Shown piece by piece: positions 51,366-60,737 of a stretch of DNA of 64,000 nt. Source of the stretch: Arthrobacter humicola (GTDB lineage Bacteria > Actinomycetota > Actinomycetes > Actinomycetales > Micrococcaceae); contig NZ_JAFKON010000008.1 of NCBI RefSeq assembly GCF_022803015.1, positions 62,001 through 126,000 of the forward strand, in the 5' to 3' direction. Both the position numbers and the translations under genes were made by a program. A model generated the notes under the pieces. The model worked only from the letters and a program-made list of their open reading frames with translations. It did no database searches and had not been told where the DNA came from. Within the stretch, counting starts at the first letter, position 1; each line of letters starts with the position of its first letter.

Positions 51366-52421
51366 CTACGGGGTCAGGAGGACCTTGATGGCGCGCCGTT
51401 CGTCCATCGCGCGGTAGGCCTCGGGTGCCTCTTCCAGCGGCATGACCGAGTCGAACACGCGGCCCGGATTGATGGTGCCGTTCAGCACGTCCGCCAGCAG
51501 TTCCGGGATGTACGTCCGGGCCGGGGCCATGCCGCCGCCGATCGAGATGTTGGTGTCGAACAGAAAGCGCAACGGGGCTTCGGCGCCGCCGGTGGGGACG
51601 CCGACAAAGCCGAGGGCGCCGCCCGGGCGGACGCTGTGCAGGGCCTGTTCCATGGATTCCTTGGTCCCCACGCACTCCAGCACGGAGTCGGCCAGGACGC
51701 CGCCGAGCAGTTCGCGGACCTTGGCGACGCCCTCGTCCCCGCGTTCGGCGACGATGTCCGTGGCCCCGAATTCGCGGGCGATCGCCTGGCGGTCGGCGTG
51801 CCGCGACATGGCGATGATCCGCTCCGCGCCGAGGCGCTTGGCGGCCAGGACGCCGCAGAGCCCGACGGCGCCGTCGCCGACCACCACGACCGTCCGGCCG
51901 GGACCGGCCTTGGCCGCGAGTGCTGCGTGGTGGCCTGTGGCCATAACGTCGGAGAGCGTGAGCAGGCTGGCGCGGAGGGCGTCGTCCGGGTCGGTGACGC
52001 CCGGGACCTTGACCAGCGTGGACTCGGCGAGCGGTACTCGCACGGCCTGGCCCTGGCCGCCGTCGATCCCGTGGCCGGTGTCATCCTTGCCGCCCCAGCC
52101 GGCGAGGTGGTCGCAGGCCACCGTGACGCCGTCGAGGCACTGCGGGCACGCGCCGCAGCTGACCACGAATGGAGCGATCACGAAGTCGCCCACGGCGAGG
52201 TCTTTGATGTCGTCGCCGACGCTTTCGACCGTCCCGATGAACTCGTGCCCGATCGCGGACGGCTTGTGGGTGGGCTTGACCCCGCGGTACGGCCAGAGGT
52301 CCGAGCCGCAGACGCAGGAGGCGGTGACCTTCACGATGACGTCGGTGGGCAGCTGGAGGGTGGGGTAGCCGCGGTCTTCGACTCGGATGTCGCCGGGACC
52401 GTGGATGATGGTGGCGCGCAT
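51366..52421 (-). CDS. Zinc-dependent alcohol dehydrogenase (MDR family)
   Basis: A 351-residue NAD(P)-dependent dehydrogenase. The catalytic zinc site uses CVCGSDLW and GHEFIGTVESVGDDI. A cysteine segment CGACPQCLDGVTVACDH partly represents the structural zinc lobe. The Rossmann loop VVVGDGAVGLCGVLAAKRLG begins near residue 170. GAGGAGC lies before ATG 52421. Relatives are annotated as alcohol or polyol dehydrogenases; the substrate here is open. Confidence 0.92.
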   Translation of the reverse strand: MRATIIHGPGDIRVEDRGYPTLQLPTDVIVKVTASCVCGSDLWPYRGVKPTHKPSAIGHEFIGTVESVGDDIKDLAVGDFVIAPFVVSCGACPQCLDGVTVACDHLAGWGGKDDTGHGIDGGQGQAVRVPLAESTLVKVPGVTDPDDALRASLLTLSDVMATGHHAALAAKAGPGRTVVVVGDGAVGLCGVLAAKRLGAERIIAMSRHADRQAIAREFGATDIVAERGDEGVAKVRELLGGVLADSVLECVGTKESMEQALHSVRPGGALGFVGVPTGGAEAPLRFLFDTNISIGGGMAPARTYIPELLADVLNGTINPGRVFDSVMPLEEAPEAYRAMDERRAIKVLLTP

Positions 52422-52500
52422 GGGTGCTCCTCGCATTGTGGTGGATGGGCTGGGAACGAGTTTAGTCCCGTGGCATCCCGGCCACGCAGGCGAGGACAAA

Positions 52501-52551
52501 CAACGCGGGGTCAGATCCGGCCCATTAAGGGCCGTTTCTGACCCCGCGTTG
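52501..52551. terminator. Strong nested hairpin terminator
   Basis: CAACGCGGGGTCAGA (52501-52515) pairs perfectly with TCTGACCCCGCGTTG (52537-52551). The loop holds its own stem GGCCC-ATTAA-GGGCC. It lies two bases after the thiolase stop on the minus strand and before the dehydrogenase start, so it ends the CoA-transferase/thiolase transcript. Confidence 0.85.
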
Positions 52552-52553
52552 CT

Positions 52554-53750
52554 TTAGAGGGCTTCGAGCACGCTGACGTAGTTGGCGATGCCCACGCCGC
52601 CCATGTTCTGCACCGCGGCCCGGCGCGGGTTGGCCAGCTGCATGTCGCCGGCGGTCCCGGTGAGCTGCATGGCGGCGATGACGTGCTGGGAGACGCCGGT
52701 GGCGCCGACGGGGTGGCCCTTGGCCTTGAGCCCGCCCGAGACGTTGACCGGCAGCTTGCCGTCCTTGAAGACCCAGCCTTCCTCGAGCGCCCGGGCGCCC
52801 TGGCCGCGTTCGGTCAGCCCCATGGCCTCGTACATGAGCAGTTCGGCGATGGTGAAGCAGTCGTGGACTTCCGCGAAGTCGAGCTCCTCCAGCCCGACGC
52901 CGGCCATCCCCAGGGCCCGCTGCCAGGAGGCCCGTGTGGCGGCGAATTCGGTCGGGTCCCGGCGCTCGGCGGGGAAGAAGTCGTTCGCCTGGCCGAAGCC
53001 GGCGAGCCGCACCGGGGCCGTGGCGCCGCCGGTAGGGGCGACGGAGAGAACGACGGCGGCGGCGCCGTCGGAGACGGGGGAGCAGTCGGTGCGGCGCAGC
53101 GGGTCGGCCACCATCGGGTTCTTGTCCGAGACGGTGCGGCAGAAGTCCTCGCCGAGGTCCTTGCGGAGCTGGGCATAGGGGTTGTCGAGGCCGTTGCGGT
53201 GGTTCTTCGCGGCGATGGTGCCCAGGACGTCGCCGAGCTTTCCGTTGCCGTCCCCGTAGCGCTTGCCGTAGTGCTTCGCGACCTCCGCGAAGAGGCCGGT
53301 GAACCCGGTGGTGGAGGCCTTGCCGGCCATGTCGTAGTCCGCGCCGAGCAGGGCCGCGCCCACGACGTCGGCCCCGGCCTGCGTCATCTTCTCGGCACCG
53401 ATCACCAGGACGGTCTTCGCGGTGCCGGCAAGCAGGGACTTGGTGCCCTGCTGGAACGCGGCCGAGCCGGAGGCGCAGGCGTTCTCCACCCTGGTGGAGG
53501 GCACGTTGGCCAGCTGGTCCGAGACCTGCAGTGCGAGGGAGGACGGGAAGGCCAGCGGCATCATGCCGGAGTTGAACTGGCCGAGGTAAATCTCATCGAT
53601 CTGGCCGGGCTCGATCCCGGCGTTGCCGATCGCCTCGGTGGCGACCTGCACGATCAGGGACTCCAGGGTTTCTTCGCTCAGCTTGCCGAACCGGCTGTGG
53701 CCCCAGCCGGTGAGCAGGACGTCCTTGCCGAACTGGTCTTTGAGGCTCAT
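52554..53750 (-). CDS. Thiolase (acetyl-CoA acetyltransferase, SCP2-type)
   Basis: A 398-residue thiolase. The nucleophilic Cys lies in [20 protein letters not shown]. The active His of NxH-type thiolases is represented by [15 protein letters not shown] and by [20 protein letters not shown]. This arrangement matches the SCP-x thiolase subgroup rather than PhaA/PcaF types, which end with a CxGGG motif. It should cleave a 3-oxoacyl-CoA to acetyl-CoA and is last in the CoA-transferase operon. It overlaps the CoA-transferase B gene by four bases. Confidence 0.92.
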   Translation of the reverse strand: MSLKDQFGKDVLLTGWGHSRFGKLSEETLESLIVQVATEAIGNAGIEPGQIDEIYLGQFNSGMMPLAFPSSLALQVSDQLANVPSTRVENACASGSAAFQQGTKSLLAGTAKTVLVIGAEKMTQAGADVVGAALLGADYDMAGKASTTGFTGLFAEVAKHYGKRYGDGNGKLGDVLGTIAAKNHRNGLDNPYAQLRKDLGEDFCRTVSDKNPMVADPLRRTDCSPVSDGAAAVVLSVAPTGGATAPVRLAGFGQANDFFPAERRDPTEFAATRASWQRALGMAGVGLEELDFAEVHDCFTIAELLMYEAMGLTERGQGARALEEGWVFKDGKLPVNVSGGLKAKGHPVGATGVSQHVIAAMQLTGTAGDMQLANPRRAAVQNMGGVGIANYVSVLEAL

Positions 53751-54427
53751 GCCGTCGCTCCTTCAAATTCGAGCGCGACATCGAAGTCGGCTTCGGTTTT
53801 TTCGCGGATATCCTCCACGGTGACGCCGGGCGCGAGGCGCGTGAGCGTGAGCTTCCGCCCGCCGTCTGCTTTGTGTTCATTCTTCACAAGGTCGAAGACC
53901 GCGAGGTCGCTGATGATGCGGTCCACGCAGCTGAGCCCGGTGAGGGGCAGCGTGCATTCCTTGACGATCTTGGCGGTGCCGTCCTTGGCGTTGTGCTCGG
54001 TGAGGACCAAGACGCGCGGGGTGCCGGCCACGAGGTCCATGGCGCCGCCCATGCCCTTGACCATCTTGCCGGGGATGGTCCAGTTGGCGAGGTCTCCGTT
54101 CCCGGAGACCTGCATGGCGCCCAGGATCGCGACCTTCACGTGGCCGCCGCGGATCATGCCGAAGGACGTCGCGGAGTCGAAGATGCTGCCGCCGGGCAGG
54201 ACCGTGACGGTCTGCTTGCCGGCGTTGATCAGGTCCGCGTCTTCCTCGCCCTCGAAGGGGAACGGGCCCATGCCGAGGAGGCCGTTCTCGCTCTGCAGGA
54301 CAACGCGGACGCCGTCGGGCAGGTTGTTGGCCACCAGCGTGGGGATGCCGATGCCAAGGTTGACGTAGTCGCCGTCGTTCAGTTCTTCGGCCGCGATTGC
54401 GGCCATTTCATCTCGGGTCCAGGCCAT
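53747..54427 (-). CDS. 3-oxoacid CoA-transferase subunit B
   Basis: A 226-residue subunit of a family-I CoA-transferase. The catalytic Glu lies in [32 protein letters not shown] and [19 protein letters not shown] are family marks. With subunit A it transfers CoA from succinyl-CoA to a 3-oxoacid (acetoacetate or 3-oxoadipate). AAGGAG lies before ATG 54427. It lies 82 bases after subunit A and overlaps the thiolase. Confidence 0.94.
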   Translation of the reverse strand: MAWTRDEMAAIAAEELNDGDYVNLGIGIPTLVANNLPDGVRVVLQSENGLLGMGPFPFEGEEDADLINAGKQTVTVLPGGSIFDSATSFGMIRGGHVKVAILGAMQVSGNGDLANWTIPGKMVKGMGGAMDLVAGTPRVLVLTEHNAKDGTAKIVKECTLPLTGLSCVDRIISDLAVFDLVKNEHKADGGRKLTLTRLAPGVTVEDIREKTEADFDVALEFEGATA

Positions 54428-54509
54428 GGTGGTTCTCCTTGGAAAGTCAGGGTGCTGAGGGTGGGGCGCCAATGCCGGCGCGCCCGGGGTGGCCGGCGCT
54501 CGGGCCGGA

Positions 54510-55256
54510 TTAGACGGTGACGGCGGGGGCGGCCTGCGCCGGCTCTGCTTCCGCTGCGGGCCGCGGGCGGACGGTGCGCTGTTCGATGTCCTTGACGCGG
54601 CCGCTGGCCTGGACCAGGCGCTGGACGAACACGCCGGGGGTGATGATGTGGTTCGGGTCCAGCTGGCCGGGCTCGACGATCACTTCGGCCTCGGCGACGG
54701 TCACGGCGCCGGCCGTGGCGACCACGGGGTTGAAGTTCTGCGCGGTGTACCGGTAGATCAGGTTGCCGTCGGTGTCGGCCGTGTGGGCGTGAACCAGGGC
54801 GACGTCGGCCTTGATGGCGCGTTCCTGGACATAGGTCTCGCCGTCGAACTCTGCCAGCGGCTTGCCTTCGGCGACGAGGGTGCCCACGCCGGTCTTCGTG
54901 TAGAACGCCGGGATGCCGGCGCCGCCGGCGCGCAGCCGCTCAGCAAGGGTGCCCTGTGGGGTGAACTCCACCTCCAACTGGCCGGCGAGGTACTGCTCGG
55001 CGAAGAGCTTGTTTTCCCCAACGTAGGACGCGATGACCTTGCGGACCTGGCCACCTTCGATCAGGACCCCGAGGCCCTTGCCGTCCACGCCCATGTTGTT
55101 GGAGACGACCGTCAGGTCCTTCACCCCGGAATCCCGCACCGCCTCGATCAGGTCAGCGGGGATCCCGCTGAGCCCGAAACCGCCGACGGCGAGCGTCATG
55201 CCGTCGCGCAGCACGTCCTGCAGAGCGGCCGCTGCCCCGGATTTCACCTTTGACAT
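54510..55256 (-). CDS. 3-oxoacid CoA-transferase subunit A
   Basis: A 248-residue subunit. [20 protein letters not shown] is the glycine-rich CoA-binding motif, followed by [20 protein letters not shown] and [20 protein letters not shown]. The 20-residue C-terminal extension is rich in Ala, Pro and Glu. First gene of the operon; divergent from an IclR regulator across 249 bases that contain two palindromes. Beta-ketoadipate or acetoacetate use fits the IclR context. Confidence 0.94.
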   Translation of the reverse strand: MSKVKSGAAAALQDVLRDGMTLAVGGFGLSGIPADLIEAVRDSGVKDLTVVSNNMGVDGKGLGVLIEGGQVRKVIASYVGENKLFAEQYLAGQLEVEFTPQGTLAERLRAGGAGIPAFYTKTGVGTLVAEGKPLAEFDGETYVQERAIKADVALVHAHTADTDGNLIYRYTAQNFNPVVATAGAVTVAEAEVIVEPGQLDPNHIITPGVFVQRLVQASGRVKDIEQRTVRPRPAAEAEPAQAAPAVTV

Positions 55257-55298
55257 TGCATCTCCTCATTGAGCTCGTCTTGCTATCCACTCCGGCAA

Positions 55299-55311
55299 TC
55301 CACTTTGTGGA
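55299..55311. promoter_or_regulatory. IclR operator candidate 1
   Basis: TCCAC-TTT-GTGGA is a perfect 5-bp inverted repeat 43 bases upstream of the CoA-transferase start. Confidence 0.6.
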
Positions 55312-55416
55312 CTCCATGCCTGAAGAAGGAGCCTATGGTGTGTCACAGACCACTGTCAACGTGGAGTTTCCCCGCAAATTGGCGGAGTTTATAGTGTGGA
55401 CGCTACCCTTGGCACT

Positions 55417-55431
55417 ATCCATTATGTGGAT
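55417..55431. promoter_or_regulatory. IclR operator candidate 2
   Basis: ATCCA-TTATG-TGGAT is a perfect inverted repeat related to site 1 (shared TCCA/TGGA). It sits just before the regulator's coding region, suited to autoregulation. Confidence 0.6.
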
Positions 55432-55505
55432 ACCTGATGGTAAAATCGGGTAAAAGCAACGGGGGTGACAGCATCACCCAGTTCCGGGCCGACGTGAGGC
55501 AAGCA

Positions 55506-56288
55506 ATGAATACAACCCCCGTCCAGGGCGCCCAGGTGGTCAGCCGGGCAGCCGGCCTGCTGCGCCTGGTCGGCCGGAAGCCGGAGGGCTGCCCCCTGGT
55601 GGAGCTCGTGCGCGAATCCGGCCTGACGCGGCCCACCGTGCACCGGCTGCTGAGCTCACTCGCGGCCGAGGGGCTGCTGGACCAGGACCCGGGCAGCGGC
55701 AACTGGGTCCTGGGTCCTGAGATCCTGCTGCTGGGGTCCGTGGCCTCGGCGCGCTTCCCCCTGGAGGACATCGCGAGGCCGAGCCTGCGCCGCCTGGCCG
55801 AAGAGACCGGCGAAAGCGCTTTCTTCTCCATCCGCCGCGGCAACGAGACCGTGTGCCTGCTCCGGGAAGAAGGCAGCTTCCCGGTCCGTTCCTTCGTGCT
55901 GCACGAGGGGGTGCGGTTCCCGCTGGGCGTCGCCTCCGCAGGCACCGCCATCATGGCCTTCCTGCCGGCACAAGAGCAGGAAGAGCTGCTCGCCAACTGG
56001 GCAGCCCACGCCGGCAGCTTTGCGGCCGCGCACACCGCAGCACTGGTCAGGGAGAACCTGGAAGCGACGCGGCAGGCCGGCTATTCGGTCAATCCGGGGC
56101 TGGTCCTGGAAGGCAGCTGGGGGATGGGTGCGGCGGTCTTCGACCAGCGGGGCCGCCCCGCCTGGGCGCTGTCCCTGACCGGCATCGAACCGCGCTTCCG
56201 GGAGGACCGGCGTCCGCAACTGGGGCGGCTGCTCCTGGAAGAAGCGCACCGGATCTCCACGCTGCTGACCCGCTCGCCAGGCGCCTGA
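55506..56288 (+). CDS. IclR-family transcriptional regulator
   Basis: A 260-residue regulator with an N-terminal winged helix (VELVRESGLTRPTVHRLLSS) and a C-terminal effector domain (LREEGSFPVRSFVLHEGVRF, PLGVASAGTAIMAFLPAQE, GMGAAVFDQRGRPAWALSLT). Start is placed at ATG 55506 because GTGAGG lies upstream and the resulting length is normal. ATG 55437 would add 23 residues, has no SD and abuts an operator. It probably controls the divergent CoA-transferase/thiolase operon in response to its substrate. Confidence 0.92.
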   Translation: MNTTPVQGAQVVSRAAGLLRLVGRKPEGCPLVELVRESGLTRPTVHRLLSSLAAEGLLDQDPGSGNWVLGPEILLLGSVASARFPLEDIARPSLRRLAEETGESAFFSIRRGNETVCLLREEGSFPVRSFVLHEGVRFPLGVASAGTAIMAFLPAQEQEELLANWAAHAGSFAAAHTAALVRENLEATRQAGYSVNPGLVLEGSWGMGAAVFDQRGRPAWALSLTGIEPRFREDRRPQLGRLLLEEAHRISTLLTRSPGA

Positions 56289-56424
56289 CCCTCGTCAAGG
56301 GCCCCGGTTCGGCTCAGGCCGCCTCGGACAATTCAACTTGCCGGGCGACTCTTGCGCAGCCGCCGCTTGTGCCAGAAGCTGGCAGCACAGGCCGCATCGC
56401 GTCGAGCCGAAGGAGCAAAGCCTC

Positions 56425-57330
56425 ATGAAAGACATCAAGATCTCTTTCGATCACTATGGCAGCCCGGACGTCGTCACCGTTGGCGAGGAGGAACCGCCGG
56501 TTCCGGGGGAGAACGAGGTCCAGGTGGGGATCCGCGCCGTCGGCGTCAACCCGGTGGACTGGAAAGTCGTTGCCGGCTACCTGGAGCCCTACCTTGCCCT
56601 GGACTTCCCTGCAGTTCCCGGCTGTGAGGCGGCAGGAATCGTGACCGCCGTTGGCCCCGGCGTGACCGGCCATGAGGTGGGCGACGACGTGATCTGGAAT
56701 GGCATTTCCGGGGCCTACCGTGCCGCGGCCAATTTTCCGGCCAGCCAGCTGACGCCAAAGCCCGCGGGCATCGATTTTGAGCAGGCGGCGTGCGTCGCGA
56801 TAGCTGGCGGCACAGCGTATTCGGCGCTGCTTCAGCTTGGCATTGGCGTGGGGGACACGGTCCTCATCCACGGTGCGGCGGGCGGGGTTGGCTCGGCGGC
56901 AGTCCAGATCGCGCGGCACCTCGGCGCCCGGATCATCGGCACCGCTTCAGAGCAGAACCACGACTATTTGCGCGGCCTCGGCGCCGTGCCGGTGGCCTAC
57001 GGCGAAGGGCTCGTGGAACGCGTCCGCGCACTGGGCACCATCACCGCCGTCCTGGACACCTTTGGCGGGGAGGAGACGACGACGGCGACGGTCCATTTGC
57101 TCGGCGGCCACGGCGCCGCGGTGACCACAGTGCCTGGAAAGGCGGCCAACGCGGCCGGATTTGCACCGGTCAGGCTGCTGGACGGACGGGTCGCGGAGGC
57201 GGCGCGGCTGTCGGCCGGGGGAAAGCTCCGCTTCAGCATCCAGGAGCGGATTCCCCTCACCGATGCTGCCAGGGCACTGGGCATCAGCCGCGCAGGCCAT
57301 GTCCGGGGCAAACTCGTGCTGATCCCGTAA
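56425..57330 (+). CDS. NADP-dependent oxidoreductase (quinone oxidoreductase type MDR)
   Basis: A 301-residue zinc-free medium-chain oxidoreductase. It has GVNPVDWKVVAGYLEPYLAL and the Rossmann motif HGAAGGVGSAAVQIARHLGA near residue 150. No zinc cysteines are seen, as in the QOR/zeta-crystallin group. AAGGAG precedes ATG 56425. Substrate is probably a quinone or enone. The gene is separate from the IclR unit but lies on the same strand. Confidence 0.92.
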   Translation: MKDIKISFDHYGSPDVVTVGEEEPPVPGENEVQVGIRAVGVNPVDWKVVAGYLEPYLALDFPAVPGCEAAGIVTAVGPGVTGHEVGDDVIWNGISGAYRAAANFPASQLTPKPAGIDFEQAACVAIAGGTAYSALLQLGIGVGDTVLIHGAAGGVGSAAVQIARHLGARIIGTASEQNHDYLRGLGAVPVAYGEGLVERVRALGTITAVLDTFGGEETTTATVHLLGGHGAAVTTVPGKAANAAGFAPVRLLDGRVAEAARLSAGGKLRFSIQERIPLTDAARALGISRAGHVRGKLVLIP

Positions 57331-57382
57331 GTGGAACCCCGCGTGGCCGCCCGGCAGCCCCGCCCGGGGCTCTCTGCTCAGG

Positions 57383-58204
57383 CTATTTCCACCAGGTGTC
57401 GAAAATCGTCACCGGGACCGTGCGCTTGTGGCGGGTCCGCAGGTACATCGCCTCGATCCGTTCGGACGCGGCATCGGGTACGTCACGGCCCTCGAGGTAG
57501 TCATCGATCAGGTCGTAGCCCAGGCCGAGTTCGTCCTCGTCGGTGCGGCCCGGCTTGCCATCCAGCAGATCCGCCGTCGGAACCTTTTCCCAGATCCGGG
57601 CCGGTGCGCCGAGTTCCGCCAGCAGGGCGCGGTTCTGGCGCTTGTTAAGGCCGAACAGCGGCAGGATGTCCGCGCCGCCGTCGCCGAACTTGGTGAAGAA
57701 TCCCGTGACGGACTCGGCGCCGTGATCCGTGCCGATCACCAGGTAGTTGTGCTCGCCGGCCAGGGCGTACTGGGCAATCATCCGGGTCCGGGCCTTGGTG
57801 TTGCCCTTGTGGAAATCGGAGATCTCGGTTCCTACGGTCTTCTCGAACTCGTCCTCGAAGCCATCTACTGCGGCCGAGATGTTGAACGTCCATTCGGTCT
57901 TGGCGCGCACGAAGTCCAGGGCCGCCTGGGCGTCGTCCTCGTCATGCTGGACGCCGTAGGGCAGGCGCACGGCCACAAAGTTCGCCTCGGTGCCCTCGGC
58001 CTCGAGTTCCTCGACCGCCAGCTGGGCCAGCCGCCCGGCCAGGGAGGAGTCCAGGCCGCCCGAGATGCCCAGGACGAAGCCCTTGGTGTGGGTGGCCGTC
58101 AAGTATTCCTTCAGGAACGTCACGCGTTTGCGCACCTCCCCGGCAGGGTCGATCCGGGGCTGCACGCCCATTTCCTCGATGATCTTCGCCTGGAGTTCAC
58201 GCAT
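57383..58204 (-). CDS. nadE: NH3-dependent NAD synthetase
   Basis: A 273-residue NAD synthetase without a glutaminase domain, so ammonia is the nitrogen source. The ATP-pyrophosphatase P-loop is [19 protein letters not shown] near residue 45. The deamido-NAD site includes [20 protein letters not shown] and [17 protein letters not shown]. It catalyses the last step of NAD biosynthesis. Length is typical of the E. coli form. Confidence 0.96.
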   Translation of the reverse strand: MRELQAKIIEEMGVQPRIDPAGEVRKRVTFLKEYLTATHTKGFVLGISGGLDSSLAGRLAQLAVEELEAEGTEANFVAVRLPYGVQHDEDDAQAALDFVRAKTEWTFNISAAVDGFEDEFEKTVGTEISDFHKGNTKARTRMIAQYALAGEHNYLVIGTDHGAESVTGFFTKFGDGGADILPLFGLNKRQNRALLAELGAPARIWEKVPTADLLDGKPGRTDEDELGLGYDLIDDYLEGRDVPDAASERIEAMYLRTRHKRTVPVTIFDTWWK

Positions 58205-58332
58205 GCCTCACAGCCTAGTCAGCGGTGTCAACAACGCTCAACTGTTGCAGCCGGACCGGCGGCTGGCGCGCGGATCCGGCGTCGAAATGGCTTCGGTTCC
58301 GGACGGCGGCTACGGTTTCGGACCGTTGCGAC

Positions 58333-58510
58333 TTAGATGAGATGGGTGGGCATCACGGACCGGCTTCGTGTGCCACCGCCGGCGAGCGGGTTCAGCTGGG
58401 CCAGCAGCATGGACACCGCCATGCGACCGGCCTGCTCGATCGGGGAGGCCATGGTGGACAGCGGCGGATTGCAGAAGTCGGCGCCAAAGATGTCGTCGCA
58501 GCCCAGGGCA
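58333..58510 (-). pseudogene. C-terminal remnant of a LacI-family regulator
   Basis: The minus frame reads ALGCDDIFGADFCNPPLSTM, ASPIEQAGRMAVSMLLAQLN and ends PTHLI, TAA at 58333-58335. This is the typical C-terminus of an actinobacterial LacI/GalR sugar repressor. The rest of the protein, including the DNA-binding domain, is absent upstream, where the frame loses similarity. Confidence 0.8.
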
Positions 58511-58738
58511 GGTCGGAGTTCCAGGGCACGTTCAACGAGAACGTCTTCTGCGACTCCTTCGACACCCGGCTCTAAACTGGCGCGGCGGGGCTGCGGGCGC
58601 CTAGGTTTCGGCTCGCCGCTACGGTTTCGGGCCGGTGCTGCGCGGATCCCCGCCGCGCCGGTCCGAAGCCGCGGCGCGGGTCCGAAACGTGCGCGAAAAA
58701 CCCTCCCGCGGCACCCCGCGCAGGCGTAGCGTGGGGCC

Positions 58739-59986
58739 ATGGAGAAGACCGGATGCGCGGTGGTGGGCGGTGGACCTGCGGGGATGATGCTGGGCTTGCT
58801 CCTGGCACGCGCCGGGGTGCGGGTGACGGTGTTGGAGAAGCACGCCGATTTTCTGCGCGACTTCCGCGGCGACACCGTGCACCCGTCCACCATCCGGCTC
58901 ATTGACGAACTTGGGCTCGGCCAGGAGTTCCGCCGGCTGCCGCAGAGCCGCCTGAAGAACGTCGTTTTCCCGGTCCCGGGCGGGCCGTCCGTGACCATGG
59001 GTGACTTTGACGCCCTGCCGCCGCCGTACAACTACATCGCCATGATGCCGCAGTGGGATTTCCTGAGCTTCCTCGCCGACGCCGCCGCACAGGAACCGGG
59101 GTTTACGCTGCTCATGAGCCACACCGCCACCGGCCTGGTCCGCAACGGGGGCCGCGTCCGCGGAGTCCGCTTCAGGACTCCCGACGGCACGCAGGACGAG
59201 CTGCTGGCGGATCTGGTGGTTGCCACGGACGGCCGCCATTCCGCGCTGCGCACTGCGGCCGGGCTGGCGCCAAAGGAGTTCCCGGTGCCCTTCGACACCT
59301 GGTGGTTCCGGTTGCCCCGCTATCCCTCCGAAACGGGTGAGGTGGCCGGGCTTGTGCCGGCGTTCGGGCCCGGCGAGGCGCTGCTGGCCCTGTTCCGCAA
59401 CGACTACTACCAAATGGGCTACCTCGCCGCCAAGGGCGCCGACGCCCGGATCCGTGCGGAAGGCGTTGAGGGCTTCCGACGGCGGGTCGCAGGGCTCCGC
59501 CCCGATCTCGCGGACCGGGTGGACGCCATCAAATCCCTCGATGACCTTCACTGGCTGGACGTGCGCCTGAACCGGCTGCGCTCGTGGCACATCAACGGGC
59601 TGCTGTTCATCGGGGACGCCGCGCATGCGATGTCCCCGGCCGGCGGCGTCGGAATCAACCTCGCCATCCAGGACGCGGCCGCCGCCGCCGAGTACCTTGC
59701 CCCCGCACTGCTCCGGGGCCGGGTAACCACGGCGGACCTTGAGAAAGTGGAACGACGGCGCCGGCTGCCGACCGTCATTGTGCAGACCGTCCAACGGATC
59801 ATGCAACGCGCGATCTTCGTCCCGGTCATGACCGGGAAGCGGACAAAATTTCCGGCCGCGGCACTCTTCTTCGCCCGGCACGTTCCGGCGTTCCGCAAGA
59901 TCATTCCCCGCTTCATCGCCTTTGGTCCGCGGCCCGAGCACGCACCGGCCTTCGCGCGGCGTGCCGAACCCCAGCCGCAGCCCTAG
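58739..59986 (+). CDS. FAD-dependent aromatic-ring monooxygenase-like oxidoreductase
   Basis: A 415-residue class A flavoprotein. The N-terminal FAD site is VVGGGPAGMMLGLLLARAGV, the middle motif LVVATDGRHSALR and the second FAD/ribityl motif GDAAHAMSPAGGVGINLA near residue 293. It should use NADPH and O2 to hydroxylate or otherwise oxidise a substrate; related proteins act on phenols, tetracycline or polyketides. Substrate undetermined. Start ATG 58739 begins right at the FAD-binding strand. Confidence 0.92.
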   Translation: MEKTGCAVVGGGPAGMMLGLLLARAGVRVTVLEKHADFLRDFRGDTVHPSTIRLIDELGLGQEFRRLPQSRLKNVVFPVPGGPSVTMGDFDALPPPYNYIAMMPQWDFLSFLADAAAQEPGFTLLMSHTATGLVRNGGRVRGVRFRTPDGTQDELLADLVVATDGRHSALRTAAGLAPKEFPVPFDTWWFRLPRYPSETGEVAGLVPAFGPGEALLALFRNDYYQMGYLAAKGADARIRAEGVEGFRRRVAGLRPDLADRVDAIKSLDDLHWLDVRLNRLRSWHINGLLFIGDAAHAMSPAGGVGINLAIQDAAAAAEYLAPALLRGRVTTADLEKVERRRRLPTVIVQTVQRIMQRAIFVPVMTGKRTKFPAAALFFARHVPAFRKIIPRFIAFGPRPEHAPAFARRAEPQPQP

Positions 59987-60057
59987 CCCTGACCCGGGAC
60001 CGACATACAGCTCACCGGCTGGGAATCTGCGGCGGACCAGCCACTAAACTGGGAGCC

Positions 60058-60642
60058 ATGACTGCCACCCGTGACTTCGCAGCCAACGCTGCCGCTGCCC
60101 GTGCCCGACTCCTGGACCTGATCAAGGAACTGGCCGTAGTCCGCGGCAAGGTCATCCTCTCCAGCGGCGCCGAAGCCGACTACTACATCGACCTGCGCCG
60201 CATCACCCTGCACCACGAGGCGTCCAAACTCGTCGGACAGGTCATGCTCTCGCTGATGGAGGACGCCGGGATCGATTTCGAGTGCGCCGGGGGACTCACC
60301 ATGGGGGCGGACCCGGTGGGCACCGCCGTCATGCATGCCGCCGTCGACGCCGGCCGCCCGGTGGACGCTTTCGTGGTCCGCAAGGCGCAGAAGTCCTACG
60401 GCATGGGCCGCCAGGTGGAAGGCCCCTCGGTCGAGGGCCGCAAGGTCCTGGTCCTGGAGGACACCTCAACCACCGGCGGGTCCGCGCTGACCGCCGTCGA
60501 GGGCGTCCGCAAGGCCGGCGGCAACGTGGTGGCCGTCGCCGTGATCGTGGACCGCGACACCGGGGCCAAGGAAAAGATCGAGGCCGAAGCCGGTGTTCCG
60601 TATCTCTTCGCCTTCGGCAAGGACGAACTCGGCCTTAGCTAG
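60058..60642 (+). CDS. pyrE: Orotate phosphoribosyltransferase
   Basis: A 194-residue enzyme of pyrimidine biosynthesis. It converts orotate and PRPP to OMP. The PRPP-binding motif is VLVLEDTSTTGGSALTAVEG near residue 130, and FVVRKAQKSYGMGRQVEG supplies the catalytic lysine loop. ILSSGAEADYYIDLRRITLH is the N-terminal orotate-side motif. Monocistronic here. Confidence 0.96.
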   Translation: MTATRDFAANAAAARARLLDLIKELAVVRGKVILSSGAEADYYIDLRRITLHHEASKLVGQVMLSLMEDAGIDFECAGGLTMGADPVGTAVMHAAVDAGRPVDAFVVRKAQKSYGMGRQVEGPSVEGRKVLVLEDTSTTGGSALTAVEGVRKAGGNVVAVAVIVDRDTGAKEKIEAEAGVPYLFAFGKDELGLS

Positions 60643-60737
60643 GGGTTCGACGCCGGACGGCAGAGGTGGACGGGGTATGGGCCGTGACCTATCATTTGTC
60701 CCATACCCGTCCATCCTTTATCTGGAGAACACGCGCC

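Noticed and set aside
52554..55256. Strict pcaIJF beta-ketoadipate operon
   Set aside because: The CoA-transferase fits, but the thiolase has the SCP-x-type layout, so the operon is left as 3-oxoacid catabolism of undecided substrate.
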